DNA from: JACADW01 sp963747985 | GTDB lineage: Bacteria; Acidobacteriota; UBA6911 | Length of the DNA: 64,000 nucleotides | Assembly (NCBI GenBank): GCA_963747985.1 | Contig: CAVVHG010000006.1 | Span: forward strand, 1 to 64,000 | Direction: 5' to 3' | In this document: piece by piece, positions 17,241 through 26,660 of the stretch | Layout of the letters: every line of letters starts with the position of its first letter | Numbering within the stretch: the first letter of the stretch is position 1 | Made by a program: the position numbers and the translations under genes | The notes under the pieces: model-generated | What the model was told of the DNA's origin: nothing | The model's database searches: none | The model's input: only the letters and a program-made list of their open reading frames with translations

Positions 17241-17578
17241 CTTTCCCCACCGGCAAGGAAAGGATAGTCGGAATAGGCTGCCTCATCCGCGGCGAGGCTT
17301 CTGGATCCGGCCGCCGTCGCCCGTCGCGTGTGCCCCCCTTGGGGTCTGACAAGAAGCATCTGTCAACTTCGCCTTCTGCGCCCCAACTGGAGCCGCATTA
17401 TACTCCGGACTCAAATGGCCAGGAGAGTTGACGTTGCCCCATCCGCAGTGCAAATTCAGAATCTCGCGCTTACGGTCCTGTCTTAAGTCGATCGTTCAAT
17501 GCCTGCGTCCCTTGCACTCCCCTGATGGCGCAATTTTAGGCAGCAATATCGCTGAGAGGTGACAACGGAGCGAGAGGA
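17241..17578. other. intergenic region
   Basis: No gene and no attachment-site copy of the tRNA-Sec 3' end were found by eye in this stretch. Confidence 0.5.
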
Positions 17579-17815
17579 TTAGCGCTGAGTAGCTCTGGAA
17601 CTCGCCCGCGGCTCCCTGCTATCAACCCCGTCTTCGGACAGCACATTCTCCGGATCCACGATCACGAGCTTCTCCCTTCCAGCGAGTCGCACTTTGATCC
17701 TGATGCGGTGCCTGCAGCCTCGAACTACTTCTCCTGGGATTGCCCTCGAGACCGAACGGAGCGACGGATCCTTCATCCAGTCGCCGGGATAGAACTGAAA
17801 GGAGGGCAGCTTCAT
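17579..17815 (-). pseudogene. phage replication DUF1376 remnant
   Basis: ATG 17815 has GAGGA about 8 nt upstream and overlaps nothing essential. The first 20 residues (MKLPSFQFYPGDWMKDPSLR) are the hallmark N-terminus of DUF1376 proteins found beside phage and island replication genes. After RSVSRA the expected continuation is missing and an unrelated basic segment (HRIRIKVRLAGREKLVIVD) runs to a stop at 78 residues. I read this as an internally deleted or fused remnant. It starts 10 nt after the DnaB stop, so it was once part of the same replication module. Confidence 0.65.
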
Positions 17816-17825
17816 GATGCTTTCC

Positions 17826-19211
17826 TCAGCCTGTTTCGCCCGGGCCGTGGCCCGGTCCATGTAAGTCAACCTCGTTGCGATGGTTTTCGAACCTGGTGAT
17901 CGGCCTGCGGAAGGTCAGCTTGAACGTGCCGGTCATCCCGTTCCTTTGTTTCCCGATGGAGATTTCCGCGGTGCAGCCCTCCGCGTCCGCATCGTCATCC
18001 ACTCCCTCCCGGGAGATGAAGAGCACGAGATCAGAGTCCTGCTCAATGGCGCCCGATTCGCGCAGGTCGCTCAATTTGGGTTTCCTGCTCCCGGAGCGCT
18101 TCTCGACCTCGCGGTTCAGCTGGGAGACGGCGATCACGGGGATGTCGAGCTCCTTTGCGAGGTTCTTCAGCCCCCAGCTGATCTCCGTCACCTCCTGGGT
18201 GCGGTTCTCGTACCGCCGGCCGGGTCCGGAGACGAGCTGCAGGTAATCGACGACAACGAGATCGGGCCCCTGTTCGAGCGCGAGCCTTTGCGCCTTCGCG
18301 CGGACCTGCAGCATCGTCAGGTTCGCCGAGTCGTCGATGTAGATGGGCGCCTCCGAGAGACTGGCCGTCGCCCGGCCGATCCTGTCCCAGTCGTCCCTGC
18401 CCAGGTAGCCCGACTCCATCCTGTGCGCATCGACCTCCGACTCGGACGAGATCATTCGCTTCATGAGTTCGGACTTCGACATCTCCAGGCTGAAGATGCC
18501 GACGCGCTTGCCATTCCTGATCGCCGCGTGGCAGGCGATGTTGAGACAGAGCGACGTCTTCCCCAGCCCCGGCCTTGCCGCCACCACGACCAGGTTCTGG
18601 TTGTGGAATCCCCCGGTCATGCGGTTCAGATCGGCGAAACCCGTGTCGATCCCCGCCACCGGCGCCTTGCGCTTCGCGGCCTCCTCGATCCCCCTGTATG
18701 CGACACCGGCGAGTTCGCGCGTCGGCTGGAAGCCGCCCCTGATTTCCCGCGACGCGATCCGGAAAATCCGGGATTCGGCCTTCTCCAGGATCTCGGCCGG
18801 ACGCTCCTCGCCCTCGTAGCACCGGCTCATCACCTCGTTGGACAGCTGGATCAACTGCCTCGAGGTCGCCTTCTCGCGGACCGTCCGGGCGTGGTGCCCG
18901 ACGTTGAGCCCGCGCGGCAGTCCGTCGGTCAGGGAGGCCAGGTAGGCCGGGCCGCCGGCCGCCTCCTCCTTGTTCCGGCGCCGCAGCTCCTCGCGGAGCG
19001 TGAAGGTGTCGATCGAGGTGTCCTCCTCGGAGAGGGCGAGCATCGCGCGGAAGATCTCGCGATGGGATTCCAGGTAGAAGTCCTCGACCGTCAGGATTTC
19101 CGTTGCCGGGAAGATCGCCCTTTCGTCGAGCAGCACGGCCCCGAGCACGGCGCGCTCGGACTCGAGGCTGCTGGGCATCGTCCTTTCGAGGGTGACGTCA
19201 GCGGCACGCAT
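17826..19211 (-). CDS. dnaB: replicative DNA helicase DnaB (phage/island type)
   Basis: ATG 19211 is chosen because AAGGAGAGG ends about 5 nt upstream; a longer frame to 19244 lacks an SD. It encodes 461 residues. The N-terminal DnaB domain begins SLESERAVLGAVLLDERAI. The RecA-like domain has Walker A in ARPGLGKTSLCLN, Walker B in DLVVVDYLQLVSG, the motif SLEMSKSELMKRM, and the DnaB-specific SQLNREVEKRSG plus DLRESGAIEQDSDLVLF arginine-finger region. The fold is complete and likely active. It is not beside rplI, as host dnaB usually is, but beside a DUF1376 remnant and 222 nt from the 3' end of tRNA-Sec. That suggests a replication gene from an integrated element. It may still serve the cell. 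Confidence 0.92.
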   Translation of the reverse strand: MRAADVTLERTMPSSLESERAVLGAVLLDERAIFPATEILTVEDFYLESHREIFRAMLALSEEDTSIDTFTLREELRRRNKEEAAGGPAYLASLTDGLPRGLNVGHHARTVREKATSRQLIQLSNEVMSRCYEGEERPAEILEKAESRIFRIASREIRGGFQPTRELAGVAYRGIEEAAKRKAPVAGIDTGFADLNRMTGGFHNQNLVVVAARPGLGKTSLCLNIACHAAIRNGKRVGIFSLEMSKSELMKRMISSESEVDAHRMESGYLGRDDWDRIGRATASLSEAPIYIDDSANLTMLQVRAKAQRLALEQGPDLVVVDYLQLVSGPGRRYENRTQEVTEISWGLKNLAKELDIPVIAVSQLNREVEKRSGSRKPKLSDLRESGAIEQDSDLVLFISREGVDDDADAEGCTAEISIGKQRNGMTGTFKLTFRRPITRFENHRNEVDLHGPGHGPGETG

Positions 19212-19432
19212 GCGACCTCTCCTTATTGGGACCGATTGGGCCAAATAGTCGAAGCGCTTTCAGACCATCCGCGCCAATCGCTATTCGGCCCTATTCGGCC
19301 GGATTTTCAGAAGGGAACCGCGAGAGAAGTTTTTGGAATAAGGACAAAACAAGGACAACAGGCCTTTTTTCGGGCTTTTCGGCCGGTGTCTTCAGCGGGG
19401 GTCGAGGCAGGACAAGCTGTTGAAAACAAAAG

Positions 19433-19530
19433 TGGCGGAGGTGCATGGGAATCGAACCCACCGCGCCCACCTTCCGGTGAACGCCACTGGATTTGAAGTC
19501 CAGGCCAGCCACCAGGCCAGATTCACCTCC
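19433..19530 (-). tRNA. selC: tRNA-Sec (anticodon TCA)
   Basis: Read on the minus strand it starts GGAGGTGAATCTGGCC and ends CACCTCC-G-CCA, with CCA encoded. The anticodon arm CTGGA-CTTCAAA-TCCAG carries TCA and matches the E. coli selC anticodon arm exactly. A long GC-rich extra arm and an extended D stem, both hallmarks of Sec tRNA, are present. The T loop reads TTCGATT. This implies a UGA-decoding pathway elsewhere in the genome; selA, selB and selD are not in this window. Confidence 0.96.
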
Positions 19531-19652
19531 GCGCTCGCGCGATTGTAGCAGAACGGGACGACGGGTGTGAATTTTGCTGATGTGATGCGCTCGCGCGTGA
19601 TTTGCAGGCTCCTTGACTGGCCCTGATGTGGCGTGTAGAGTTATCGCCGCGT

Positions 19653-19728
19653 GGGGCTGTAGCTCAGCTGGGAGAGTGCCTGACTGGCAGTCAGGAGGTC
19701 ACGGGTTCGATCCCCGTCAGCTCCACCA
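19653..19728 (+). tRNA. tRNA-Ala (anticodon GGC)
   Basis: This is 76 nt with an encoded CCA. The acceptor GGGGCTG/CAGCTCC holds one G-T pair, the D arm is TAGCTCAGCTGGGAGAG, and the anticodon arm is CCTGA-CTGGCAG-TCAGG with GGC. The T arm is ACGGG-TTCGATC-CCCGT. It is divergent from tRNA-Sec with a 122-nt spacer that must hold both promoters. Confidence 0.97.
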
Positions 19729-20482
19729 TAAGCCCTTCGCTATAAATCATTTACTAGCCGCGCAAATTCACCCGCTCAGATTTGCTGTCTTTGGTTGCGT
19801 CTGGGTTGCATTCTTGGCGTTGCAGACAGAGCGGATCTGGTTCTTCTCGTCAGCGGCTAGCTACCTCTTCGGAGCGGGTTTGACCTTGGTATATTTGGTA
19901 AACTCCTCGCACGTCGTCCACGTCTTGCCATCAAATGAGAGTTCGTCCTTGTAGGTCCCGCTCGCCAAATCGGGCGCAAGCACAAAGGTCCCCTTGTACT
20001 GATGCTGCTTTCCTTCCCTTATATCCAGCCAGGCTGATTGACGGAATACTTGCCCTGCCAAGCTAAGATGTCAACTCGAAACCGGGCTTGCATCATCAGG
20101 GGTTGAACGGGATACCCGATCCTGATCCGGCGTTGGCCGATCCGAAGGTGTTGGGCGGCAGGCTTGTGGCAATTCCTGTGTTGAACGGATTGCACCACGA
20201 CTGCCGGCTGGCTGCGTAATATTCGTCGGGCCGTGTTCTGGCACTGAGACTCCGGCTGAGTGCGGCCCAGCTATCGGCACCGGAGGTCTTCCTGCAGCTA
20301 CGGCCTCCGTCCAAGCCAATGCGAGGTCGGAACAAGGCGAGAGCCGTTACATGCGGCGCCCGGATCACAGGCTTCAGACGCCTCGCCGGGTTTTCTCGGG
20401 CCACGGGGGATGGCAGCCTCCGAAATCACGGCATCCTTGACCCGGTCCGTCGAGGGAGCCCCACGAGCGATCCTCCGAACTA
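19729..20482. other. gap downstream of tRNA-Ala with a possible gene fragment
   Basis: There is no intact gene. A minus-strand frame at 19861-20061 encodes a protein-like stretch (YKGTFVLAPDLASGTYKDEL, then SFDGKTWTTCEEFTKYTKV) but lacks an ATG and has an upstream stop, so it is probably a C-terminal fragment. Another minus-strand frame (20096-20404) is basic and low-complexity, and I do not call it. Confidence 0.4.
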
Positions 20483-21229
20483 TCAATGTCTGTCCGCGTG
20501 GAGCGGTTTTGGCTTTTCCGTCCAGACGAACTCAACCGAGTTGGAAGGGCAGGCATCGACGCAGTTACCGCAGAGGATACAGTCCGCGCTGCGGATAGGA
20601 CCCGCCACGCGCGGATCGACGTTTACGCGCATCGGGCATACCGTACGGCAGGCTTCGCACCCGGAGCAGGTTTCCCCCCTCAGGGCCACGCGGAGGCCTG
20701 GAATACGAAACAGGGCGCGGATCCTGCTCCCAGCCACGAGGAATGGTGCGATCCAGCAGATGTAACGGCACGAGGCCCAGGCCCCGAGGGCGGCGCCGAG
20801 CGCGCCGATTACAATAAAATGCCCGGTTCGCATCAGGATTTCCTGCAGGATCCCGCCCTGCTGCGTCCCGAAACTGAAATCGATGCCGTGAAAACCTCCG
20901 GCCCGAATAGCCGTGCCCAGCACCAGTAGCGACCAGCCGCCGCAGATGCCGTATTTGATCCGGTCCGCCCAACCTGCTTTTGCAGGCGACCTGATCAGCG
21001 ACAGGATTTCCTGCACGGCCGCGCCCGGGCAGAACCAGCCGCAGAATGCCCTGCCCAGGATCAGAGAGGAAAGGAACAGGGCTCCGTAAACTACCAGGCT
21101 GCCGGGAACGATCCCCGCCCGCGCGGCGAAGACCGGCACAACCGGCGACATGAACAGGTGCAGGATCTTCACCTGGAACAGGAGAAGCGCGATGAGGAGC
21201 AGAACCTTCCGGATTCTTTGACGCTTCAT
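20483..21229 (-). CDS. NapH/MauN-type ferredoxin membrane protein
   Basis: This encodes 248 residues from ATG 21229 (MKRQRIRKVLLLIALLLF), the usual start form for this family; the frame stays open to 21310. About four or five membrane helices hold the conserved LGRAFCGWFCPGAAVQE motif and a later WASCRYICWIAPF motif. The C-terminus carries two [4Fe-4S] clusters, CSGCEACRTVCPM and CILCGNCVDACPS. Proteins of this type pass electrons between the quinone pool or periplasmic carriers and cytoplasmic donors. No nap, nos or mau genes are adjacent. It is a solitary gene, so its redox partner is unknown. Confidence 0.85.
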   Translation of the reverse strand: MKRQRIRKVLLLIALLLFQVKILHLFMSPVVPVFAARAGIVPGSLVVYGALFLSSLILGRAFCGWFCPGAAVQEILSLIRSPAKAGWADRIKYGICGGWSLLVLGTAIRAGGFHGIDFSFGTQQGGILQEILMRTGHFIVIGALGAALGAWASCRYICWIAPFLVAGSRIRALFRIPGLRVALRGETCSGCEACRTVCPMRVNVDPRVAGPIRSADCILCGNCVDACPSNSVEFVWTEKPKPLHADRH

Positions 21230-21671
21230 GGCCTGTTCCGCGGCGGTGCGACTATCTTGCATGATGTGCGAAACGAATAGCCCGTCCGGGCATTGTCCCT
21301 GCTCCGTCACGCACGGAGGAGCCGTTGCGGAGCCCGCCTCACCGGAGTGCCGATAGGCTGCCCGTCCATCGCTGCATCACGTTCACCGTTTTCTGCTCAA
21401 CAGCCCCAAAACGGGAATGTTATCACCACACAGGCTGGCGGCGCCAAATGTCGCGGCGGCCGCCAATTATGTCGGCACGGCCCTCCCCTATAGCCACAAC
21501 GACCAAACCAGGGCAGAGTTCATCCACCAGGCCGGATTTCAGGGATGCGCGACGGATCTCCTCTCCCCCCATAGGGCGGATGTTTGTTCCCGTCTCTTTT
21601 CGAATTCCGGTCAGATGAAATCTCCTTGCGCTCCCGGATCGAAATGCCTATAAGTCAGCGGGGGTAAAGCG
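21230..21671. other. divergent intergenic region
   Basis: This separates the ferredoxin membrane gene (minus) from the FMN dehydrogenase gene (plus). No additional gene or clear operator was recognised. Confidence 0.5.
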
Positions 21672-22823
21672 ATGAAGGACCAATCGGAATCAAGGACAAC
21701 CGCAGGCGCCGCGCATCGCCTTCACAGACGCGATCTGCTGAAGGTCTCAGCGCTGGTAGGGTGTGGAGGCATGGCAAGCCAGGCCACGCTGCCGGCGGCC
21801 ACGTCAGAGCAACAATCCGGGCCTGGCGAATATGGAGCGGGCCTTACCATGAAAGACGTGTTGGCCAGGGCGCGCGAACGCCTGTATCCGACGTGCCGCG
21901 TCTGTCCCGTCTGCAATGGGGTGGCGTGTGCCCAGGCGTCGGAGCCAATCGCCGGCGCGGGTTCGGGCATGTCGTTCCAGAACAATTTCAGCGCGCTCCA
22001 GCGGGTGAAGGTCACCATGCGCAATATCCATGACGTGACCAAAGCAGACACGTCGACCACGATTTTTGGTCACAGGATCTCGTTACCCGCGGTGTGCGCA
22101 CCAATGGGTCCGGCGGCGACCCGATACGGGAAAGGAATGAAGCAGGAGGAGTGGTTCGATGCGCTTGTCGGAGGGTGCGTGGCCGCCGGGACGATCGGCG
22201 CAGTCGGCGATAACCTTACCTACCCCATCGAAGATGTGAGGAGGAACCTGTCCGTGGTGGCACGCTACAGGGGACAGGCTCTCTACAACAGTAAGCCGAT
22301 TGCCAACTCGATCATCCTGGAGTGGCTGCCGGCTATCGAGGCCACCGGCACCGCCTGGGTTTCCATCGATGTCGATTCCGGGCCCAAGAGTGTGGCGGAA
22401 CTGCGCGAACTGTCCAAGGCTTTCAAGGTCCCCATCGTGGTGAAGGGCATCATGACGGTAGACGACGCCTTGAGGTGCGTCGATTCGGGTGTCGATGGGA
22501 TCGCAGTTTCCAATCACGGCGGGCGGAGACAGGATCACACGCCGGGCACGGTGGAGGTGCTTCCAGCGATCGCGGACAAGGTAAAAGGAAAGGTCCCGAT
22601 TCTCACCGACGGCTGTGTTCAAACCGGCACCGACATACTCAAGTACCTCGCCCTCGGCGCGGATATCGTGATGGTAGGTCGCCACCTGCTCCGTGCAGCG
22701 TACGGAGCCGGCATCGAGGGCGTCGCCCTGTTCATGAACAGGTTGCGGGATGAACTTGAGCACGCCATGGTGCTGACGGGTGTGCCGACGGTCGCGAAGA
22801 TCGACCGGTCGATCCTGGTGTGA
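21672..22823 (+). CDS. FMN-dependent alpha-hydroxyacid dehydrogenase/oxidase family protein
   Basis: This encodes 383 residues. The N-terminus has a twin-arginine-like leader (HRRDLLKVSALVGCGGMAS), unusual for this normally cytosolic family. A Cys-rich insert CRVCPVCNGVAC (around residue 76) could bind a metal or cluster. The (beta/alpha)8 FMN domain shows the substrate-binding and catalytic stretch PIVVKGIMTVDDALRCVDSG, then GIAVSNHGGRRQDHTPG containing the active-site His-Gly-Gly-Arg, and the phosphate-binding LTDGCVQTGTDILKYLALGA plus VMVGRHLLRA. Enzymes of the family oxidise lactate, glycolate or mandelate. The substrate here is not resolved. Confidence 0.85.
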   Translation: MKDQSESRTTAGAAHRLHRRDLLKVSALVGCGGMASQATLPAATSEQQSGPGEYGAGLTMKDVLARARERLYPTCRVCPVCNGVACAQASEPIAGAGSGMSFQNNFSALQRVKVTMRNIHDVTKADTSTTIFGHRISLPAVCAPMGPAATRYGKGMKQEEWFDALVGGCVAAGTIGAVGDNLTYPIEDVRRNLSVVARYRGQALYNSKPIANSIILEWLPAIEATGTAWVSIDVDSGPKSVAELRELSKAFKVPIVVKGIMTVDDALRCVDSGVDGIAVSNHGGRRQDHTPGTVEVLPAIADKVKGKVPILTDGCVQTGTDILKYLALGADIVMVGRHLLRAAYGAGIEGVALFMNRLRDELEHAMVLTGVPTVAKIDRSILV

Positions 22824-23096
22824 CGCTGCTCCTCCACCTCCGACGCATGGCGCCAGCTAGGTCGGCGCAAGGTCGATGGCAAAGGAAGCCTTGAGTTTTC
22901 GAGTTGGCGACAGAGAATATTCCGACACTCCCTCGCCGGAATGGCATGCGGACAATCCTGCCGGGGAAGGAACTTGATCGGTCCTGTGGTTGCGATATCG
23001 AGAGGTATTAGCCAGGACGCGCTTGTGCTAAGATGCCGCCGGGGATAGGTGGGACACCGAGGCCGCTCGATGAGGGCCTGAACGGGAGTGACGCCT

Positions 23097-24941
23097 ATGC
23101 CTTCGAATCCACGGTTATTCGTTCAAAAACGCCAACTCAGAACCTACCTGCTGGTGACGTGTGTTGTTGTCTCACTGACCTCCGCGCCGGCATTTGCGCA
23201 GCTTTACACAGTCCTGCCTCAGTTTGCTACGGGAGGCGGTTGGTCGAGCGATCTCTTTTTTACAAACCAGGGATCTGTGGCGGTCAACGGCATCATTGTT
23301 TCCTTTTTCGAAAATAGCGGGGCACCGCTTACTGTCACCTGTAACCTCGGAACTTCCTCAAGTTTTACACTCAACCTTAAGTCCGGGGCCACCCAACTGA
23401 TCCGTACTGCGGGTACAGGTTCGTTGCTGGTGGGGTACGCATCAATCCGTTACCCGGACTTCACCCCAGTTCTCGTCTCGGAAGTCTTCCGATATGAGCA
23501 GGCTGGGACGGTTCTGGCAGAAATGGGCGTGCCTCAACAGTTCCCCTTTAATCACTTTACCTTCCCAGTCGAGGTAAACTCGTTTCGCGGCGTCGGTACC
23601 GGTGTGGCTCTTGCCAATCCAACGCTCGATTCGGGGAGTGCCGCGGCGCAGACAATTCTGGTGAACCTAATCCGCAGCGACGGCACACTTCAACAGACGG
23701 CTCAAGTCAACCTCGGGCCGGGGGAGCACCGGTCACTGTACGTGAACGAATCCCTTCTGTTCGGCGGGCTCGACAATTTCGTCGGGACCATAAGTCTCTC
23801 CGCACCTGATGCTTTTGCTGTAGTGGCCCTGCGTCAGGACAAGCAGGCGTTCGGAGCGATCGCAACTGAAGCCGGACCTGTCCTCGGGCCCTTTATGGTG
23901 AATGCCGCTGCAGTTCCTGAAGCAGAGCCTAACGACTCGCCTGGCCAGGCCCAGACCCTCTCGGGAAACTCGCTCATCACGGGAAAGATCGAAAGCGCCG
24001 GCGATATCGACTACTACAGCTTCGCTGGCAGAGGCGGCGACATCATTTCGGCAATTGTTGACACTCAGGGGCTCGATTCCCGGTTGGATTCCACGATCAA
24101 CCTGGAGAAGTCGGACGGAACGCTCGTCACGCAAAATGACCAGAACGGGCTGTTCGTCCAGAATGATTCGTTCCTCCAGGTTGTCCTGCCGGAGGATGGC
24201 ACGTACTATCTGAGCGTATTCGACTACTTCAGCGACGGAGGTTCGGACTTCACTTATCATTTGCACTTCCGCTTGTCCGGGGGAGGGCAGCCCCCGCCGG
24301 TCGAGAAAGCCCGAGTAACCGCCGTGAGCCCGACGTCGGCCGCGCAGGGGTCGACGGCAAGCCTGGTCATCCAGGGAACCAACCTCACCGGGACGACCTC
24401 GGTGAACATGTCGCCGTCACAGGGCATAACTGTTACGAACATTCAGTCGACCGCCACGCAGGTGACGGCTCAGTTGACAATCGTCGCGGACGCCCAGACC
24501 GGAGAACGGCAGGTTTCGGTGACGACTGCGGCGGGGACGTCGAATACATTGACGCTCAGCATCACCCAGGCTGCAGGACCGGGCGTGATCGCCACGCCGC
24601 AAGGGAACCTGGTAATCACAAAAGTCGAGATCACTGCAACGTTTCCGCCTGGTTGCACTCCTGGTGATTTTACGTGTCAAAGCGCACTGCCCGGATACGA
24701 GGTTCTAACGGTATGGCTCGAAAGAAGCCCGGAGAACACCACCGACCTGGGTTCCATTACCAGCTATCTCATGCAGGTTTTTACTTCCGTCTCCGTTGAA
24801 GCGAGCAATGGAAACAAGACAGCGGGCTTTCAGGGCGGATTGGTGTCGGGAGCGCTCTCTGTTGCGTTCACGCCTCCTGTGACTGACAGCGGGTTCAAAC
24901 TACTCTGGCCGGGGAATGCAGCAATCGATTTGGGCAAGTGA
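23097..24941 (+). CDS. secreted protein with PPC and IPT/TIG domains
   Basis: This encodes 614 residues from ATG 23097 (SD GGGAG 9 nt upstream; a GTG at 23088 is in frame). Signal peptide: residues 11-35 ending APAFAQ. Residues 40-270 form a beta-rich domain (LPQFATGGGWSSDLFFTN) of a kind seen in acidobacterial secreted proteins. Residues 280-390 match the bacterial pre-peptidase C-terminal domain: EAEPNDSPGQAQTLSGNS, GDIDYYSFAGRGGD, LPEDGTYYLSVFDY. Residues 405-490 form an IPT/TIG domain (VTAVSPTSAAQGSTASLVIQ, GTNLTGTTSV). The C-terminal region is unassigned. It has no catalytic motif and probably serves adhesion or carbohydrate binding at the surface. Confidence 0.8.
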   Translation: MPSNPRLFVQKRQLRTYLLVTCVVVSLTSAPAFAQLYTVLPQFATGGGWSSDLFFTNQGSVAVNGIIVSFFENSGAPLTVTCNLGTSSSFTLNLKSGATQLIRTAGTGSLLVGYASIRYPDFTPVLVSEVFRYEQAGTVLAEMGVPQQFPFNHFTFPVEVNSFRGVGTGVALANPTLDSGSAAAQTILVNLIRSDGTLQQTAQVNLGPGEHRSLYVNESLLFGGLDNFVGTISLSAPDAFAVVALRQDKQAFGAIATEAGPVLGPFMVNAAAVPEAEPNDSPGQAQTLSGNSLITGKIESAGDIDYYSFAGRGGDIISAIVDTQGLDSRLDSTINLEKSDGTLVTQNDQNGLFVQNDSFLQVVLPEDGTYYLSVFDYFSDGGSDFTYHLHFRLSGGGQPPPVEKARVTAVSPTSAAQGSTASLVIQGTNLTGTTSVNMSPSQGITVTNIQSTATQVTAQLTIVADAQTGERQVSVTTAAGTSNTLTLSITQAAGPGVIATPQGNLVITKVEITATFPPGCTPGDFTCQSALPGYEVLTVWLERSPENTTDLGSITSYLMQVFTSVSVEASNGNKTAGFQGGLVSGALSVAFTPPVTDSGFKLLWPGNAAIDLGK

Positions 24942-25007
24942 CACTCTTACGCCTACCGGCGAAGCGGAGCGGCTCATGTATGACTGATTGAGAATTTGTT
25001 TGCCACG

Positions 25008-25490
25008 CTATCCTTCATTGGCTCCCTGAAGTTGAGCCATAGCATCAGCCGAGATGCGTCGAGGCACCTGCAGCTCCGGCATAGGACTCCCGGAGAAGAG
25101 ATAACGGCAGGGCCTGGCCAGCAAGCGCGCCCAGCGTGTTGATCGCGCCATGCGCGCGCTGTCCGTGGATATCCCGGTATCTGCATACGTCTGCCGGTAA
25201 ATCCTCGAAATCAGCACGAAGGTTAGCCGGCTCCGCAAAGACTTGAGGAACCGGGAGCGTTCCCATATAAACCTCACCGAGTAAAAGCGCTCCCAAACCG
25301 ACTGTGTCCGCCGGCGGATCTCCTCGGCAGACATGGCCGGGTGAGGAGAATAGAGCTTGGGGCGAAGAGCCTGGGGGATCAACCAATGCCGTGTAAGCGG
25401 GATGCCCTCTATCCGGGCGAGACTCCGGCCATCGGCTATTACTTCAACCATGGCCGGTTTGCCTGTCCGGTCAGTATTGCTCACGTGCTT
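25008..25490 (-). pseudogene. C-terminal fragment of a B12-binding radical SAM protein
   Basis: The stretch LTRHWLIPQALRPKLYSPHP, then SAEEIRRRTQSVWERFYS, LRSRLTFVLISRIYRQTYA, DTGISTDSARMAR and CRYLFSGSPMPELQVP matches, from memory, the C-terminal region of large cobalamin-binding radical SAM proteins. The CxxxCxxC core and B12 domain should lie upstream at higher coordinates, but no such frame exists there. About 120 codons of recognisable sequence remain, so the gene is 5'-truncated. Confidence 0.6.
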
Positions 25491-25652
25491 GATCAAGACT
25501 GCTTACAGGGTGAATGCCAGCTGTGGCAGCTCACGGGCGGGATGCGCTTGCGTCACCCGGAGGAAAGGCTCAGGCCGTGAGAGGAACTATTGGAAGCCCG
25601 GTCCGGCGTGTCGCCGCGGGCCTGGGGAACCGGCCGACTGCTCCAATAGCGG

Positions 25653-26315
25653 CTACTCCTCATGCAGGACGACACTGAGGAGGCCGCTGCGGACTGTCAA
25701 CCCGCCGACGTCGCTGTAATCGATAAAGCCCAGCTTCCGAAACTTGTTCATGAAGTGACTGACTCTCGACCGGGTCGTGCCTACCATACGGGCCAGATCG
25801 TCCTGGCTGACACGCGGAAGTACAGACTCGGATCTGCTCTCTTTGCCAAAATGAGAAAGCAGCAAAAGGACGCGGGCCAGGCGTTTCTCGCTCGAGTTGA
25901 AGAGCTGATCGACAAGGTCCGCTTCGTAGCGGATGTTGCGTGAAAGCAGATGAGCGACGAATACCTCCGAGATATCATGCTGTTCATGGAGCATGCGCCT
26001 CATCAGTGGCTTCTCGATGCGGAAGAGAGAGCAGTCTGTCATCGCGGTGGCAGTTGCCATCCGAAGCGGTTGGCCGGCGAGGCACCCCTCGCCGAAGAAC
26101 TCACCGGCGCCCAGTACTGCAACAATAGCTTCTTTCCCCTCTCTGGATGAAACCGCGATCTTTACCTTGCCGCGCCTGACATAAAACAAGGAATCTGCGG
26201 GCTGCCCCTGCCGGTAGATATTGCGGTTCGCACCGAATTCGATGAGTGTTTTACCGCCTGTGATACCTGCGAAGAAGGATTCCCAGTCTACCGGCGGGCT
26301 CTCTCTTTTTGCCAT
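25653..26315 (-). CDS. Crp/Fnr-family transcriptional regulator
   Basis: This encodes 220 residues from ATG 26315, with GGAGG 5 nt upstream. The cyclic-nucleotide-binding-like beta roll spans residues 15-130 (NIYRQGQPADSLFYVRRGKV, GAGEFFGEGCLAGQPLRMAT). The winged helix shows VSQDDLARMVGTTRSRVSHF in the recognition position. The Cys ligands of FNR are absent at the N-terminus. The Arg of the cAMP phosphate cassette is only partly conserved, so the signal is unknown. It is divergent from a small gene at 26661, and a CATGT-GA-ACATG palindrome lies about 50 nt upstream of the start. Confidence 0.88.
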   Translation of the reverse strand: MAKRESPPVDWESFFAGITGGKTLIEFGANRNIYRQGQPADSLFYVRRGKVKIAVSSREGKEAIVAVLGAGEFFGEGCLAGQPLRMATATAMTDCSLFRIEKPLMRRMLHEQHDISEVFVAHLLSRNIRYEADLVDQLFNSSEKRLARVLLLLSHFGKESRSESVLPRVSQDDLARMVGTTRSRVSHFMNKFRKLGFIDYSDVGGLTVRSGLLSVVLHEE

Positions 26316-26361
26316 AGGGGCCTCCGCCTTCCCATGAATACGAGCCATCGGCATCCAATTT

Positions 26362-26373
26362 CATGTGAACATG
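26362..26373. promoter_or_regulatory. candidate operator palindrome
   Basis: CATGT-GA-ACATG is a perfect 5-bp palindrome with a 2-nt spacer, in the divergent promoter region of the Crp/Fnr-type gene. Such regulators often bind their own promoter. The site is short, so chance occurrence is possible. Confidence 0.3.
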
Positions 26374-26660
26374 TTACCACCGCAGAGCGGCTTGGCCTCT
26401 CTCCAATGTGCTATTCGCCAAAAATGCAGGCCCGATACGACACGGGAAATATGGGAAAGCGGGGCTCGTCTCAGGTTCAGGCTTCACCGCCCGGCAGACA
26501 GCGCCTCGTGCAAAGGACCATGACGGGTATCTGTGAGCGGCAGCGCTGCAATCGTGGTATACTATCCTCTGCTGCGAGCCTCCCGGATCGGTAAAGATCC
26601 AGCCTCACGCACCGGCTTCACTTTTCGGTCCCATCCAGGTCGGGAGAAGGGTACAGATCG

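Noticed and set aside
17880..19496. 538-codon open frame on the plus strand opposite dnaB
   Set aside because: It is the antisense shadow of a GC-rich gene; its composition (Arg, Gly, Leu, Val without motifs) is not protein-like, whereas the minus frame is a clear DnaB.
20096..20404. 102-codon minus-strand frame
   Set aside because: It is basic, low-complexity sequence with no start signal and no resemblance to a known fold.
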